Assembly: GCF_002803095.1 (NCBI RefSeq) | Contig: NZ_PGLR01000043.1 | Coordinates: forward strand, 1-50,393 | Length of the DNA stretch: 50,393 nt | Source of the DNA: Pseudomonas sp. ZH-FAD | GTDB lineage: Bacteria; Pseudomonadota; Gammaproteobacteria; Pseudomonadales; Pseudomonadaceae | Direction: 5' to 3' | Shown: in pieces, positions 1 to 7,958 of the stretch | Numbering within the stretch: the first letter of the stretch is position 1 | Layout of the letters: each line of letters starts with the position of its first letter | The notes under the pieces: model-generated | Told to the model about the DNA's origin: nothing | Seen by the model: only the letters and a program-made list of their open reading frames with translations | The model's database searches: none | Position numbers and translations under genes: made by a program

Positions 1-2
1 CT

Positions 3-983
3 GCGTCGCTGCGCTCCGACTGCCCGGCCGGATGGCCGTGGAACAGGTGGCCAGATGGCCCTGGAATGCCTGGCCAGATGAGAGCGGACTGGGTGGCCGG
101 ATGGCGTGGAATCCGCAGATTGCTCACCGTCGGACGCGGTCAGCGTCTGGGCTTGTTCGCCGGTACCGGCGTGGGCAAGTCGGTGCTGCTGGGCATGATG
201 ACGCGTTTTACCGAGGCCGAGATCATCGTGGTCGGGTTGATCGGCGAGCGTGGGCGTGAGGTCAAGGAGTTCATCGACGAGATTCTCGGCGAAGAAGGTC
301 TCAAGCGTTCTGTGGTCGTGGCTTCGCCGGCCGATGAAGCGCCGCTGATGCGTTTACGTGCGGCGCAGTACTGCACGCGCATCGCCGAGTACTTCCGTGA
401 CAAGGGCAAGAACGTTCTGCTGCTGATGGATTCGCTGACCCGCTATGCCCAGGCCCAGCGTGAAATCGCTCTGGCTATCGGTGAGCCGCCAGCGACCAAG
501 GGCTACCCGCCATCGGTGTTCGCCAAGTTGCCCAAGCTGGTCGAACGTGCCGGCAATGCCGAAGCCGGCGGCGGTTCGATCACCGCGTTCTACACCGTGC
601 TGAGTGAGGGCGATGACCAGCAGGACCCCATCGCCGATGCCGCGCGTGGTGTGCTTGACGGGCACTTTGTCCTGTCACGCCGTCTGGCAGAGGAGGGGCA
701 CTATCCCGCGATCGATATCGAGTCCTCAATCAGTCGGGTCATGCCGCAAGTGGTTCCGCCCGAGCAGCTCAAGCAGGCGCAACGATTCAAACAGTTGTGG
801 TCGCGCTATCAACAGAGTCGCGATCTGATCAGTGTCGGCGCCTATGTTCCGGGCGGCGACGCGGATACCGATCAGGCCATCGCCCGCCAGCCGGTCATGG
901 CTCAGTACCTGCGTCAGGGGTTGGATGAAAGTGTGGGCATGCAGCAGAGCCGTGAGCAACTGGCTGCCGTGCTGGGGCAATGA
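3..983 (+). CDS. fliI: Flagellar export ATPase FliI (5' partial, abnormal 5' edge)
   Basis: FliI is the hexameric ATPase of the flagellar type III export apparatus at the cytoplasmic face of the basal body; it unloads substrates from chaperones. From about position 120 the protein is ordinary FliI: LLTVGRGQRLGLFAGTGVGKS with the Walker A lysine/serine, then GERGREVKEF, the Walker B stretch LLLMDSLTR, the GYPPSVFAKLP loop and the C-terminal helical region. The family is about 450 residues; only about 290 recognisable ones are present. Upstream the frame stays open to the edge but the residues do not match the FliI beta-barrel domain, and the usual RSINGLLTVG is reduced to GIRRLLTVG. The true start is not visible. 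Frame and identity after about 120 are secure; the 5' end is not. Confidence 0.93.
   Translation, partial: ASLRSDCPAGWPWNRWPDGPGMPGQMRADWVAGWRGIRRLLTVGRGQRLGLFAGTGVGKSVLLGMMTRFTEAEIIVVGLIGERGREVKEFIDEILGEEGLKRSVVVASPADEAPLMRLRAAQYCTRIAEYFRDKGKNVLLLMDSLTRYAQAQREIALAIGEPPATKGYPPSVFAKLPKLVERAGNAEAGGGSITAFYTVLSEGDDQQDPIADAARGVLDGHFVLSRRLAEEGHYPAIDIESSISRVMPQVVPPEQLKQAQRFKQLWSRYQQSRDLISVGAYVPGGDADTDQAIARQPVMAQYLRQGLDESVGMQQSREQLAAVLGQ
26..117. repeat. Four imperfect 23-bp tandem units at the window edge
   Basis: Units start at 26, 49, 72 and 95, exactly 23 bp apart. Each begins GGCC(G/A)GATG and most continue to a TGGAA-like core. They occupy the place where the middle of fliI should be coded and give protein unlike FliI (rich in W, P, G and D). 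The period is not a multiple of three, so this is not a protein repeat. It could be a local tandem amplification or an artefact at a contig end. Confidence 0.6.
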
Positions 984-1029
984 TGGCGTTGCTCAGGATA
1001 TTTTTCGTCATCGCTGAGGTCGTGCATCG

Positions 1030-1479
1030 ATGAGTCTCAGTCGCGCAAAGCGTCTGCAGCCGGTCGTCGAGATGGCAGAAAAGGCCGAGCGCGAGGCCGC
1101 GCGCCAGCTCGGGCATTGCCAGGGACTGGTCGGCCAGGCTGAAGCCAAGCTGGGTGAGCTGGAACGTTTCCGTGGCGACTACCAGCAGCAGTGGATCAGC
1201 GAGGGCAGCAAGGGCGTTTCCGGCCAGTGGCTGATGAACTACCAACGCTTTCTGTCGCAGCTGGAGACGGCGGTCGGCCAACAGCAGCAAAGCCTGGAGT
1301 GGCATCGCGCCAATCTTGAAAAAGTACGGGCCGTTTGGCAGCAGCGCTATGCGCGTCTCGAGGGGCTGCGCAAACTGGTCCAGCGCTACATTGACGAAGC
1401 CCGATTGGCCGAGGACAAGCGCGAACAGAAACTGCTCGACGAGTTGGCGCAACGCCTGATCGACCGTGGTGAACCCTGA
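1030..1479 (+). CDS. fliJ: Flagellar export protein FliJ
   Basis: A 149-residue, highly charged, almost wholly helical protein, as expected for FliJ, the coiled-coil stalk that inserts into the FliI ring and connects it to FlhA, helping chaperone escort and coupling to the proton gradient. Its length matches the family. The ATG at 1030 follows a GAGGT Shine-Dalgarno about ten bases upstream, and the gene lies 46 bp after fliI in the same unit. FliJ proteins are weakly conserved, so the call rests on position, size and the Q/E/R-rich heptad-like sequence. Confidence 0.93.
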   Translation: MSLSRAKRLQPVVEMAEKAEREAARQLGHCQGLVGQAEAKLGELERFRGDYQQQWISEGSKGVSGQWLMNYQRFLSQLETAVGQQQQSLEWHRANLEKVRAVWQQRYARLEGLRKLVQRYIDEARLAEDKREQKLLDELAQRLIDRGEP

Positions 1480-1564
1480 ATAGAGGTTGTTTCGCCGCCG
1501 ACCAGATGCTACACCTTCAAACGTGAATTGCCCTATCTGGCAAAGTCTCGACAAAGGAGTAGAC

Positions 1565-1870
1565 ATGGCCATTACCTCGCAGCCCTCGGCCGACGGGCAA
1601 GAGCTGACCATTGTGATTCGAGGACGCTTCGACTTCGCCTCCCACCAGGAATTTCGTGACGCCTACGAGCGCGTCAACCTGACGCCCAAGCGTTATCAGG
1701 TCGACCTGCGCGACACCAGCTATCTGGATAGTTCGGCACTGGGCATGCTGCTGTTGTTGCGCGACCATGCTGGCGGCGATTCGGCGCAGATCAGCCTGCT
1801 CAACTGCAGCAGTGACGTGCGCAAGATCCTCGCCATCTCCAACTTCGAGCAGTTGTTCAAGATCAGCTGA
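1565..1870 (+). CDS. hsbA: Anti-sigma factor antagonist HsbA (STAS domain)
   Basis: A 101-residue single STAS domain. The ATG at 1565 is chosen because AAAGGAG lies just upstream and the product starts at the STAS fold; the open frame extends further 5' without reason. The phosphorylatable serine is in TSYLDSSALGML (S56), which matches the known site of Pseudomonas HsbA. In P. aeruginosa HsbA switches partner with phosphorylation: unphosphorylated it binds the anti-sigma factor FlgM and favours swimming, phosphorylated it favours the diguanylate cyclase HsbD and biofilm. It is followed after 2 bp by hsbR, which codes for its kinase/phosphatase. Confidence 0.9.
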   Translation: MAITSQPSADGQELTIVIRGRFDFASHQEFRDAYERVNLTPKRYQVDLRDTSYLDSSALGMLLLLRDHAGGDSAQISLLNCSSDVRKILAISNFEQLFKIS

Positions 1871-1872
1871 GC

Positions 1873-3561
1873 ATGTCTGAGCGACTTGCCATTCTGATCG
1901 CCGAGGACAACGCGGCCGACCGCATGCTGTTGTCCACCATCGTCAGTCGTCAGGGCCACCGCGTATTGACCGCCAGCAATGGTCTGGAGGCGGTAGCCCT
2001 GTTCGAGCAGGAGCGTCCGCACCTGGTGCTGATGGATGCGCTGATGCCGGTGATGGATGGCTTCGAGGCGGCGCGGCGGATCAAGGATCAGGCCGGCGAG
2101 GCGCTGGTGCCGATCATCTTCCTCACGTCGTTGACCGAGGGCGAGGCGCTGGTGCGTTGTCTTGAGGCCGGCGGCGACGACTTTCTCGCCAAGCCCTATA
2201 ACCGGGTGATACTCGAGGCCAAGATCGGGGCGATGGATCGCCTGCGCCGTCTGCATGACACGGTATTGCAACAGCGCGACCTGATCGCTCAGCACAACGA
2301 GCATCTGCTGCACGAGCAACGTGTGGCCAAGGCGGTATTCGACAAGGTGGCGCATTCCGGCTGTCTGGATGCGCCGAACATCCGTTACATGCAGTCGCCC
2401 TACGCGCTGTTCAACGGTGATTTGCTGCTGGCGGCATACAAACCGTCTGGCGGCATGCACGTGATGCTGGGCGATTTCACCGGTCATGGTTTGCCAGCGG
2501 CTATTGGCGCGATGCCGCTGGCCGAAGTGTTCTACGGCATGACGGCCAAAGGTCATGCCCTTGCCGAGGTCCTTCGCGAGATCAACGCCAAGCTCAAGCG
2601 CATCCTTCCGGTGGGTGTTTTCTGCTGCGCCACCGTGCTCAATATCAGCAGCAAGCGAGGCTTGCTCGAGGTGTGGAGTGGCGGGTTGCCAGATGGCTAC
2701 CTGCTGCATGGCGATGGTCGCCCGCGTCAGTCATTGGTGTCACGCCATCTGCCCCTGGGAATCCTCGAACCAGCGGCGTTCAGTGACCGTTGCGAGGTCT
2801 ATCCGCTGGCGCCGGGAGATCGTATTTTCCTGCTCAGTGATGGCGTGCTCGAGGCCAGTGACCAGCAAGGGCAGCTATTCGGCGAGGCGCGCCTGCTCGA
2901 GCTTCTGGACGCCAATCGTCAACCGCAGGCATTGTTCGAGGAAATCCAGTTGGCGCTGGCGGCGTTCCGTGGCGAGCAACAGGATGACGTCAGCATGGTT
3001 CAGGTCGGCTTGGCCGAAGACGACGAGCATCCTCGCCCACTGGCCTTTGCCGACAGCGGTCAGAGCAGCGTGATGGACTGGTCGGCCAGTTTCGAGTTTC
3101 GTGCGCTGAGCCTGCGTCATTTCAACCCTTTGCCATTTTTGCTGCAGCTGCTGCTGGACGTGCGGGCGTTGCGGCCGCGTGGTGGCGAGCTGTATACCGT
3201 GCTCGCCGAGCTCTATTCCAATGCCCTGGAGCATGGGGTAATGGGGCTGGACTCCTCGCTCAAGCAGGATGCCAGCGGCTTTGCCGAGTATTATCGGGAG
3301 CGACGTCTGCGTCTGGCGTCCTTGCAGGATGGCTATGTACGATTTCATTTGCAGATGCTGCCGGAAGAAGGGGGAGGGCGACTGATCGTCCGGGTCGAGG
3401 ACAGTGGTCCCGGATTCGATCCGGTCACCGTCATGGCGCTTGGTGACGAAGCCCTGTGCGGTCGCGGTCTTGCCCTGGTTCGTCAGCTCAGCGATGGTTT
3501 CCAGATTGCCCCGGTTGGCCAGGGAGTCAGCGTGGAGTTTTGCTGGTCCTCTGAGGCATAA
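1873..3561 (+). CDS. hsbR: Response regulator / PP2C phosphatase / anti-sigma kinase HsbR
   Basis: A 562-residue protein in three parts. Residues 1-125 are a receiver domain with E11/D12, phospho-acceptor D55 (LVLMDALMP), T85 region and K107. Residues about 165-385 form a SpoIIE/PP2C-type phosphatase with metal-site motifs GDLLLAAY, GDFTGHGLPAA and LLSDGVLEA. Residues about 415-562 are an HATPase_c domain of the RsbW type with N-box ELYSNALEHGV and G-boxes EDSGPGFD and GRGLALV. The family phosphorylates or dephosphorylates HsbA according to receiver phosphorylation by HptB. The start lies 2 bp after hsbA, implying translational coupling. Together with hsbA and hptB it forms the switch between swimming and biofilm formation. 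Confidence 0.93.
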   Translation: MSERLAILIAEDNAADRMLLSTIVSRQGHRVLTASNGLEAVALFEQERPHLVLMDALMPVMDGFEAARRIKDQAGEALVPIIFLTSLTEGEALVRCLEAGGDDFLAKPYNRVILEAKIGAMDRLRRLHDTVLQQRDLIAQHNEHLLHEQRVAKAVFDKVAHSGCLDAPNIRYMQSPYALFNGDLLLAAYKPSGGMHVMLGDFTGHGLPAAIGAMPLAEVFYGMTAKGHALAEVLREINAKLKRILPVGVFCCATVLNISSKRGLLEVWSGGLPDGYLLHGDGRPRQSLVSRHLPLGILEPAAFSDRCEVYPLAPGDRIFLLSDGVLEASDQQGQLFGEARLLELLDANRQPQALFEEIQLALAAFRGEQQDDVSMVQVGLAEDDEHPRPLAFADSGQSSVMDWSASFEFRALSLRHFNPLPFLLQLLLDVRALRPRGGELYTVLAELYSNALEHGVMGLDSSLKQDASGFAEYYRERRLRLASLQDGYVRFHLQMLPEEGGGRLIVRVEDSGPGFDPVTVMALGDEALCGRGLALVRQLSDGFQIAPVGQGVSVEFCWSSEA

Positions 3562-3590
3562 TGCGACGCTGTTGTTCAGGGAGTGACCCG

Positions 3591-3944
3591 GTGTCCGATA
3601 TCCATCTCGACGAAGCCGTCCTGGCGGCCCTGCAGGACGTCATGGAGGACGAATACCCGATTCTGCTCGATACCTTCGTGGCCGATTCCGAGGAGCGTCT
3701 GCGTCTGCTGCATGTGGCTGCGACCGAGGGTGATGCGCAGGGCCTGCGCCTGGCTGCGCACAGCTTCAAGGGCAGCTGCAGCAACATGGGAGCGGTGCTT
3801 CTGGCCAGTTTGTGCAAGGAGCTCGAGGACGCGGGGCGGCGCGAGGCCCTGGAGCCGGCTCCGGCCCTGATCGAGCAGATCGAGCGCGAGTTCGCCATCG
3901 TCCGCATCCTGTTCAAATCCGAGCGCCAGCGCTATCGCGTCTGA
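3591..3944 (+). CDS. hptB: Histidine phosphotransfer protein HptB
   Basis: A 117-residue Hpt helical-bundle protein with phospho-histidine H57 in AAHSFKGSCSNMG. It relays phosphate from hybrid sensor kinases (RetS, PA1611 type in P. aeruginosa) to the receiver of HsbR. The GTG at 3591 (MSDIHLDEAV) is preferred over the upstream ATG at 3561: GGAG lies a few bases before it, the product starts where HptB homologues start, and the upstream extension is poor in conserved residues. It closes the hsbA-hsbR-hptB module and lies between the export genes and fliK. Confidence 0.9.
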   Translation: MSDIHLDEAVLAALQDVMEDEYPILLDTFVADSEERLRLLHVAATEGDAQGLRLAAHSFKGSCSNMGAVLLASLCKELEDAGRREALEPAPALIEQIEREFAIVRILFKSERQRYRV

Positions 3945-3958
3945 CGCCGTTTCACGAG

Positions 3959-3975
3959 TTGGCCCGCCCTTTGCT
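3959..3975 (+). promoter_or_regulatory. Sigma-54 (RpoN) promoter of fliK
   Basis: TTGGCCCGCCCTTTGCT fits the -24/-12 consensus (TTGGCACG-N3-TTTGCW) with GG at 3961-3962 and GC at 3973-3974, exactly ten bases between them. The ATG of fliK is about 35 bp downstream. In P. aeruginosa fliK is an RpoN- and FleR-dependent class III gene, which agrees with a separate promoter here. Confidence 0.82.
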
Positions 3976-4011
3976 CTGATCCTGTCACGACCCATCAGAC
4001 GGAGAGCGTCC

Positions 4012-5238
4012 ATGTCCGCGTTGCCCGACCTACGCCTGCAGGCTACGCCTGAGGTGAAGAGCAAAGCGAAGCAGCCGGCCAAAGCGCCGGAACCCAGCAA
4101 TAACGGTGCTTCCAGCTTTGCCGAGGTATATGCCAAGGAGCGTCAGGCCAAGCCTGGCGAGCGCGCTGGCAGTACCGACAAAACCAGCCAGGAACAAAAA
4201 TCTGCGCCATCAGCAGGGGAGCCCGATGCCGCTTCAACTGCCGCCGAGCAGCCTGCGGTTGCCGCCCCCGGCAATTCCTTGCCGACGCAGGAGGGCACTG
4301 CAGAAGAGCTCGATCCGTTGCTGGCGATGGCGCTGGGCGGTATCCAGGCTCAGGTAGACGACGCTCCGCTAATCGAGGAGTCGTCGGCGCTACCGGCGCT
4401 GGTGATTACCGGCGCAGGCAGCGATGCTGCTGAGATTGCCGAGCCAGTACTGGAAGAGGAGGCGCTCGACCCATTGGCGCTGCTCAAACAGCCGGCCGAA
4501 GAGGCAATCAAGGCCCAGGCCCCGCAGGATGCCGCGATCAAGAGCGCGCGTGTGGCGACCAGCACGGACTTCGCCGCGGCCATGGCAGCCATGGGCAAAG
4601 GCGAGGAGTCAGGCGAGAGCACTGAAGAACCGACCCTGGACCTGCCGCTTGAAAGTCTGTCCAAGGACGCCCTGGAGAGTCTCAAGGACAGCGCTCAGCC
4701 CACTCGCCCCGATCAGTTCGTCAGCAAGCTCAATGCGCTGACGCAGGCGCTCAATCATCAGGCTGGCGCCGCGCAACGCCTGCCACTGGTACCCGGTCAG
4801 CCGGTCGCCATGCAACAGGGCGGCTGGAGTGAGGCAGTGGTGGATCGTGTCATGTGGCTTTCCAGCCAGAACCTCAAGTCAGCCGAAATTCAGCTGGACC
4901 CTGCAGATCTTGGGCGTCTCGAAGTGCGCGTGAACCTGTCCCAGGACCAGGCGCAGGTGACCTTCGCCAGCCCCAATGCCGGGGTGCGTGAAGCGCTGGA
5001 AGGGCAGATGCATCGTCTGCGTGAGCTGTTCGCGCAGCAAGGCATGAACCTGGCGGATGCCAACGTCTCCGATCAGTCGCTTAACCGTGGCTGGCAGGGG
5101 CAGGGCGAGGGCGGGCGCGGTGGGTCCGGCTCGCGGGATGATCTGCTGGCCAGTGACGAGTTGCAGCCTGGTGCCCATCAGGACGTGCGCAGCGAGCGCT
5201 TGACCGCTGGCCGTGGGCTGGTCGACTACTACGCGTGA
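4012..5238 (+). CDS. fliK: Flagellar hook-length control protein FliK
   Basis: FliK is the secreted ruler that measures the hook and flips FlhB from hook to filament export. The 408-residue protein has a long low-complexity A/E/P/S-rich N-terminal two-thirds and a conserved C-terminal Flg_hook domain (about residues 270-360: AEIQLDPADLGRLEVRV, then REALEGQMHRLRELFAQQGM), which is the part that contacts FlhB. A glycine-rich tail follows. The ATG at 4012 is preceded by CGGAGAG. It has its own sigma-54 promoter and ends at a strong terminator, so it can be expressed apart from fliL. A second FliK-like gene lies at 26158-27687. Confidence 0.95.
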   Translation: MSALPDLRLQATPEVKSKAKQPAKAPEPSNNGASSFAEVYAKERQAKPGERAGSTDKTSQEQKSAPSAGEPDAASTAAEQPAVAAPGNSLPTQEGTAEELDPLLAMALGGIQAQVDDAPLIEESSALPALVITGAGSDAAEIAEPVLEEEALDPLALLKQPAEEAIKAQAPQDAAIKSARVATSTDFAAAMAAMGKGEESGESTEEPTLDLPLESLSKDALESLKDSAQPTRPDQFVSKLNALTQALNHQAGAAQRLPLVPGQPVAMQQGGWSEAVVDRVMWLSSQNLKSAEIQLDPADLGRLEVRVNLSQDQAQVTFASPNAGVREALEGQMHRLRELFAQQGMNLADANVSDQSLNRGWQGQGEGGRGGSGSRDDLLASDELQPGAHQDVRSERLTAGRGLVDYYA

Positions 5239-5301
5239 GTGGCGGTTAAGCCGGTATCGACACTGGGCAATGCCCGACGATTGGTGTTCCTCCGCTAGAC
5301 T

Positions 5302-5346
5302 TGCATTCGCCCGGGTTGCCGAAAGGTGCTCGGGCGAATGCATTTT
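5302..5346 (+). terminator. Rho-independent terminator after fliK
   Basis: Perfect 12-bp inverted repeat: TGCATTCGCCCG at 5302-5313 pairs with CGGGCGAATGCA at 5331-5342, with a 17-nt loop and a TTTT run at 5343-5346. It separates the fliK unit from the sigma-54 promoter of the fliL operon. Confidence 0.78.
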
Positions 5347-5411
5347 GGGTGACAGCAGGCAGCTGGAGCTGTTAAATCCGCAGCCCAGAGTTAGACAAGC
5401 CTGCTCATATG

Positions 5412-5428
5412 CTGGCATAACACTTGCT
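5412..5428 (+). promoter_or_regulatory. Sigma-54 (RpoN) promoter of the fliL operon
   Basis: CTGGCATAACACTTGCT matches the -24/-12 consensus with GG at 5414-5415 and GC at 5426-5427, ten bases apart. Transcription would start near 5440, before the fliL ATG at 5478. It should drive fliLMNOPQR-flhB; in Pseudomonas this is a FleQ-dependent class II promoter. Confidence 0.85.
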
Positions 5429-5477
5429 CTTAACCCTTTGAATGCGGAAAGAACGTAGGTACTGACGGATTATTGGC

Positions 5478-5999
5478 ATGGCTAAGAAAGAAGCGGCACC
5501 GACTGCCGACGGACAACCCGCCGGCAAGAGCAAGCTCAAACTCATCATTCTGATCGTGGTGGGCCTGCTGCTGGCCGTTGGCCTTTCCGTGGGCGGTACC
5601 TGGTTCATTCTCAGTAAGGGTGACAAGAGCGAGGAGGCCAAGCCGGCAGAGGCCGCGGCACCAGCGGCGCCAGTGCGCCAGCCGGCCATCTACCAGGATC
5701 TGATGCCGGCCTTCGTGGTCAATTTCAATCACCAGAATCGTACCCGCTACCTGCAGGTCAGCATGGCCTTGATGAGCCGTGATAGCGCCGGCATGGAAAA
5801 GCTCAAGGTGCATATGCCGGTATTGCGCAACCGTCTGGTGATGCTGCTGTCCGGTCAGGATTTTGCCGCGCTGCAAACGCCGCTGGGCAAGGAGATGCTT
5901 CTGCAGCAGGCGCTGGCCAGCGTGCAGGAGCTGGCGCAGAAAGAAACCGGCAGCACTGTGGTCGAGCAGGTGCTGTTCACCAATTTCGTGTTGCAGTAG
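5478..5999 (+). CDS. fliL: Flagellar basal-body associated protein FliL
   Basis: FliL is an inner-membrane protein that surrounds the stator units and supports torque, especially at high load. The 173-residue product has a lysine-rich cytoplasmic N-terminus, one membrane segment at about residues 19-40 (LKLIILIVVGLLLAVGLSVG), an Ala/Pro linker and the periplasmic FliL domain (MPAFVVNF, RYLQVSMALM, RNRLVMLLS). The length is normal. It is the first gene after the sigma-54 promoter. The Shine-Dalgarno is weak (GGAT about ten bases before the ATG). Confidence 0.95.
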   Translation: MAKKEAAPTADGQPAGKSKLKLIILIVVGLLLAVGLSVGGTWFILSKGDKSEEAKPAEAAAPAAPVRQPAIYQDLMPAFVVNFNHQNRTRYLQVSMALMSRDSAGMEKLKVHMPVLRNRLVMLLSGQDFAALQTPLGKEMLLQQALASVQELAQKETGSTVVEQVLFTNFVLQ

Positions 6000-6011
6000 C
6001 GGGAGCCGAAG

Positions 6012-6983
6012 ATGGCCGTGCAAGACCTGCTTTCCCAGGACGAGATCGATGCGCTGTTGCATGGCGTCGATGACGGCCTGGTCGAGACCGAGGACGCCGC
6101 GGAGCCCGGGAGCGTCAAGCAATATGACCTGACCAGTCAGGATCGTATTGTCCGTGGGCGCATGCCGACGCTGGAGATGATCAACGAGCGCTTCGCCCGC
6201 TACACCCGCATCAGCATGTTCAACCTGTTGCGCCGCTCGGCTGACGTTGCCGTCGGTGGCGTGCAGGTGATGAAATTCGGCGAATACGTGCATTCGCTGT
6301 ACGTGCCGACCAGTCTCAACCTGGTGAAGATGAAGCCGTTGCGCGGCACCGGTCTGTTCATCCTCGACGCCAAGCTGGTGTTCAAGCTGGTGGACAACTT
6401 CTTCGGTGGCGATGGGCGCCATGCCAAGATCGAAGGCCGTGAATTCACTCCCACCGAGCTGCGTGTGGTGCGCATGGTGCTCGACCAGGCCTTCGTCGAC
6501 CTGCGCGAAGCCTGGCACGCGGTGATGGACATCAATTTCGAGTACGTCAACTCCGAGGTCAACCCGGCGCTGGCCAACATCGTCAGCCCTAGCGAGGTGG
6601 TGGTCGTGTCCACCTTCCATATCGAACTGGATGGCGGCGGCGGCGACCTGCACATCACCATGCCGTATTCGATGATCGAGCCGATCCGCGAGATGCTCGA
6701 TGCTGGTTTTCAGTCCGATGTCGACGACCAGGACGAACGCTGGATCAAGGCCCTGCGCGAGGACATCCTCGACGTCAGCGTGCCGCTGGCCGCCACCGTG
6801 GCCCGTCGCCAACTGAAGCTGCGCGACATCCTGCATATGCAGCCGGGTGATGTGATTCCCGTGGAATTGCCGGACAACGTGGTCATGCGCGCCAACGGCG
6901 TGCCGACCTTCAAGGTCAAACTCGGTGCGCACAAGGGCAATCTGGCCCTGCAGGTACTGGAACCAATCGAACGCCAACGCTGA
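6012..6983 (+). CDS. fliM: Flagellar motor switch protein FliM
   Basis: FliM is the middle component of the C-ring and the receptor for CheY-P. The N-terminus carries the CheY-binding peptide LLSQDEIDALLHG, followed by the CheC-like middle domain (about 45-230, with GTGLFILDAKLVF and FFGGDGR) and a C-terminal SpoA domain (about 250-320, with MQPGDVIPVELPD). The 323-residue length is normal. GGGAG stands before the ATG and the gene follows fliL by 12 bp. Confidence 0.97.
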   Translation: MAVQDLLSQDEIDALLHGVDDGLVETEDAAEPGSVKQYDLTSQDRIVRGRMPTLEMINERFARYTRISMFNLLRRSADVAVGGVQVMKFGEYVHSLYVPTSLNLVKMKPLRGTGLFILDAKLVFKLVDNFFGGDGRHAKIEGREFTPTELRVVRMVLDQAFVDLREAWHAVMDINFEYVNSEVNPALANIVSPSEVVVVSTFHIELDGGGGDLHITMPYSMIEPIREMLDAGFQSDVDDQDERWIKALREDILDVSVPLAATVARRQLKLRDILHMQPGDVIPVELPDNVVMRANGVPTFKVKLGAHKGNLALQVLEPIERQR

Positions 6984-7053
6984 GGCGCTGGCAACTCCAT
7001 AGGGCCGCTAGGCCCGAAGCGAACGAATAGCAGAAGCCAGGCGAGGAACGACG

Positions 7054-7524
7054 ATGGCAGACGAAGAGAACACCTCCCCCGAGGAGCAGGCACTGGCCGA
7101 TGAATGGGCCGCAGCGCTGGCCGAGGCAGGTGATGCCGATCAGAACGACATCGATGCCATGCTGGCCGGTTCCGCTCAGGCGGCACAACCTGCAGCGCCG
7201 CGTGCACCGATGGAAGAGTTCGGCAGTGCGCCGTCTCCCAGCAATCTGCCGGTCAATCTGGATGGGCCCAATCTGGACGTGATCCTGGATATTCCAGTGT
7301 CCATCTCCATGGAGGTGGGCAACACCGATATCACTATCCGCAACCTGCTGCAGCTCAATCAGGGCTCGGTGATCGAACTGGATCGCCTGGCAGGCGAGCC
7401 GCTCGACGTGCTGGTCAACGGCACGTTGATCGCCCATGGCGAAGTGGTGGTGGTCAACGAGAAGTTTGGCATTCGCCTGACTGACGTGATCAGCCCCAGC
7501 GAACGTATCAAGAAGCTGCGCTGA
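7054..7524 (+). CDS. fliN: Flagellar motor switch protein FliN
   Basis: FliN forms the lower part of the C-ring and docks the FliH-FliI export complex. At 156 residues it is somewhat longer than the enteric protein. The C-terminal SpoA domain is clear (LDIPVSISMEVGNTDITIRN, then LNQGSVIELDRLAGEPLDV and INPSERI-like end). The N-terminal extension contains DQNDIDAMLAGS, which resembles the CheY-binding EIDALL peptide of FliM. GAGGAA precedes the ATG. Confidence 0.96.
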   Translation: MADEENTSPEEQALADEWAAALAEAGDADQNDIDAMLAGSAQAAQPAAPRAPMEEFGSAPSPSNLPVNLDGPNLDVILDIPVSISMEVGNTDITIRNLLQLNQGSVIELDRLAGEPLDVLVNGTLIAHGEVVVVNEKFGIRLTDVISPSERIKKLR

Positions 7525-7526
7525 CC

Positions 7527-7958
7527 ATGGCTCGTCTTCTCGCTCTGTTTCTGAGCATGCCCCTGATGGCCATGGCTGCCGAACCTGCCGGCAAGGCGGC
7601 GACGCCCATGGCTGGCAGCGACATAGCCGGCCAGCTCGGTCAGTTGTTGCTCGGCCTGCTGCTGGTGATCGGTTTGATCTTCCTGCTCGCCTGGCTGCTA
7701 CGCCGCATGCAGCAACTGGCTCCGCGCGGTAATCAGGTGATCAAGCTGCTGGCCACTCAGGCGCTGGGCCCGCGTGATCGCCTGGTACTGGTACAAGTGG
7801 GCAGTGAGCAGATTCTGTTGGGCCTGTCCGCCGGGCGGATCACCCCGCTGCACGTGCTCAAGGAGCCCGTGCACCTGCCTGACGCCGAGCTGGCCACACC
7901 AGAATTCGCTCAGCGCCTGATGGAGCTGCTGGGCAAGGATCAGAAGGACAAATCCTGA
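7527..7958 (+). CDS. fliO: Flagellar export protein FliO
   Basis: FliO is a small membrane protein that helps build the FliP ring of the export gate. The 143-residue product starts with a signal-like hydrophobic stretch (LLALFLSMPLMAMAA), has a membrane segment at about residues 34-56 (LGQLLLGLLLVIGLIFLLAWLL) and a cytoplasmic FliO/MopB domain (IKLLATQALGPRDRLVLVQVG, EQILLGLS). The start lies two bases after the fliN stop and the stop overlaps the fliP start, as usual in fliNOPQR operons. Confidence 0.94.
   Translation: MARLLALFLSMPLMAMAAEPAGKAATPMAGSDIAGQLGQLLLGLLLVIGLIFLLAWLLRRMQQLAPRGNQVIKLLATQALGPRDRLVLVQVGSEQILLGLSAGRITPLHVLKEPVHLPDAELATPEFAQRLMELLGKDQKDKS

Noticed and set aside
1514..1534. 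Possible sigma-28 promoter before hsbA (TCAAA and GCCCTAT)
   Set aside because: The spacing is about eight bases, far from the required 14-15, and the -10 is poor.
5430..6977. 515-residue minus-strand open frame over fliL and fliM
   Set aside because: Antisense to conserved flagellar genes; His/Gln/Leu-rich reverse-frame sequence.
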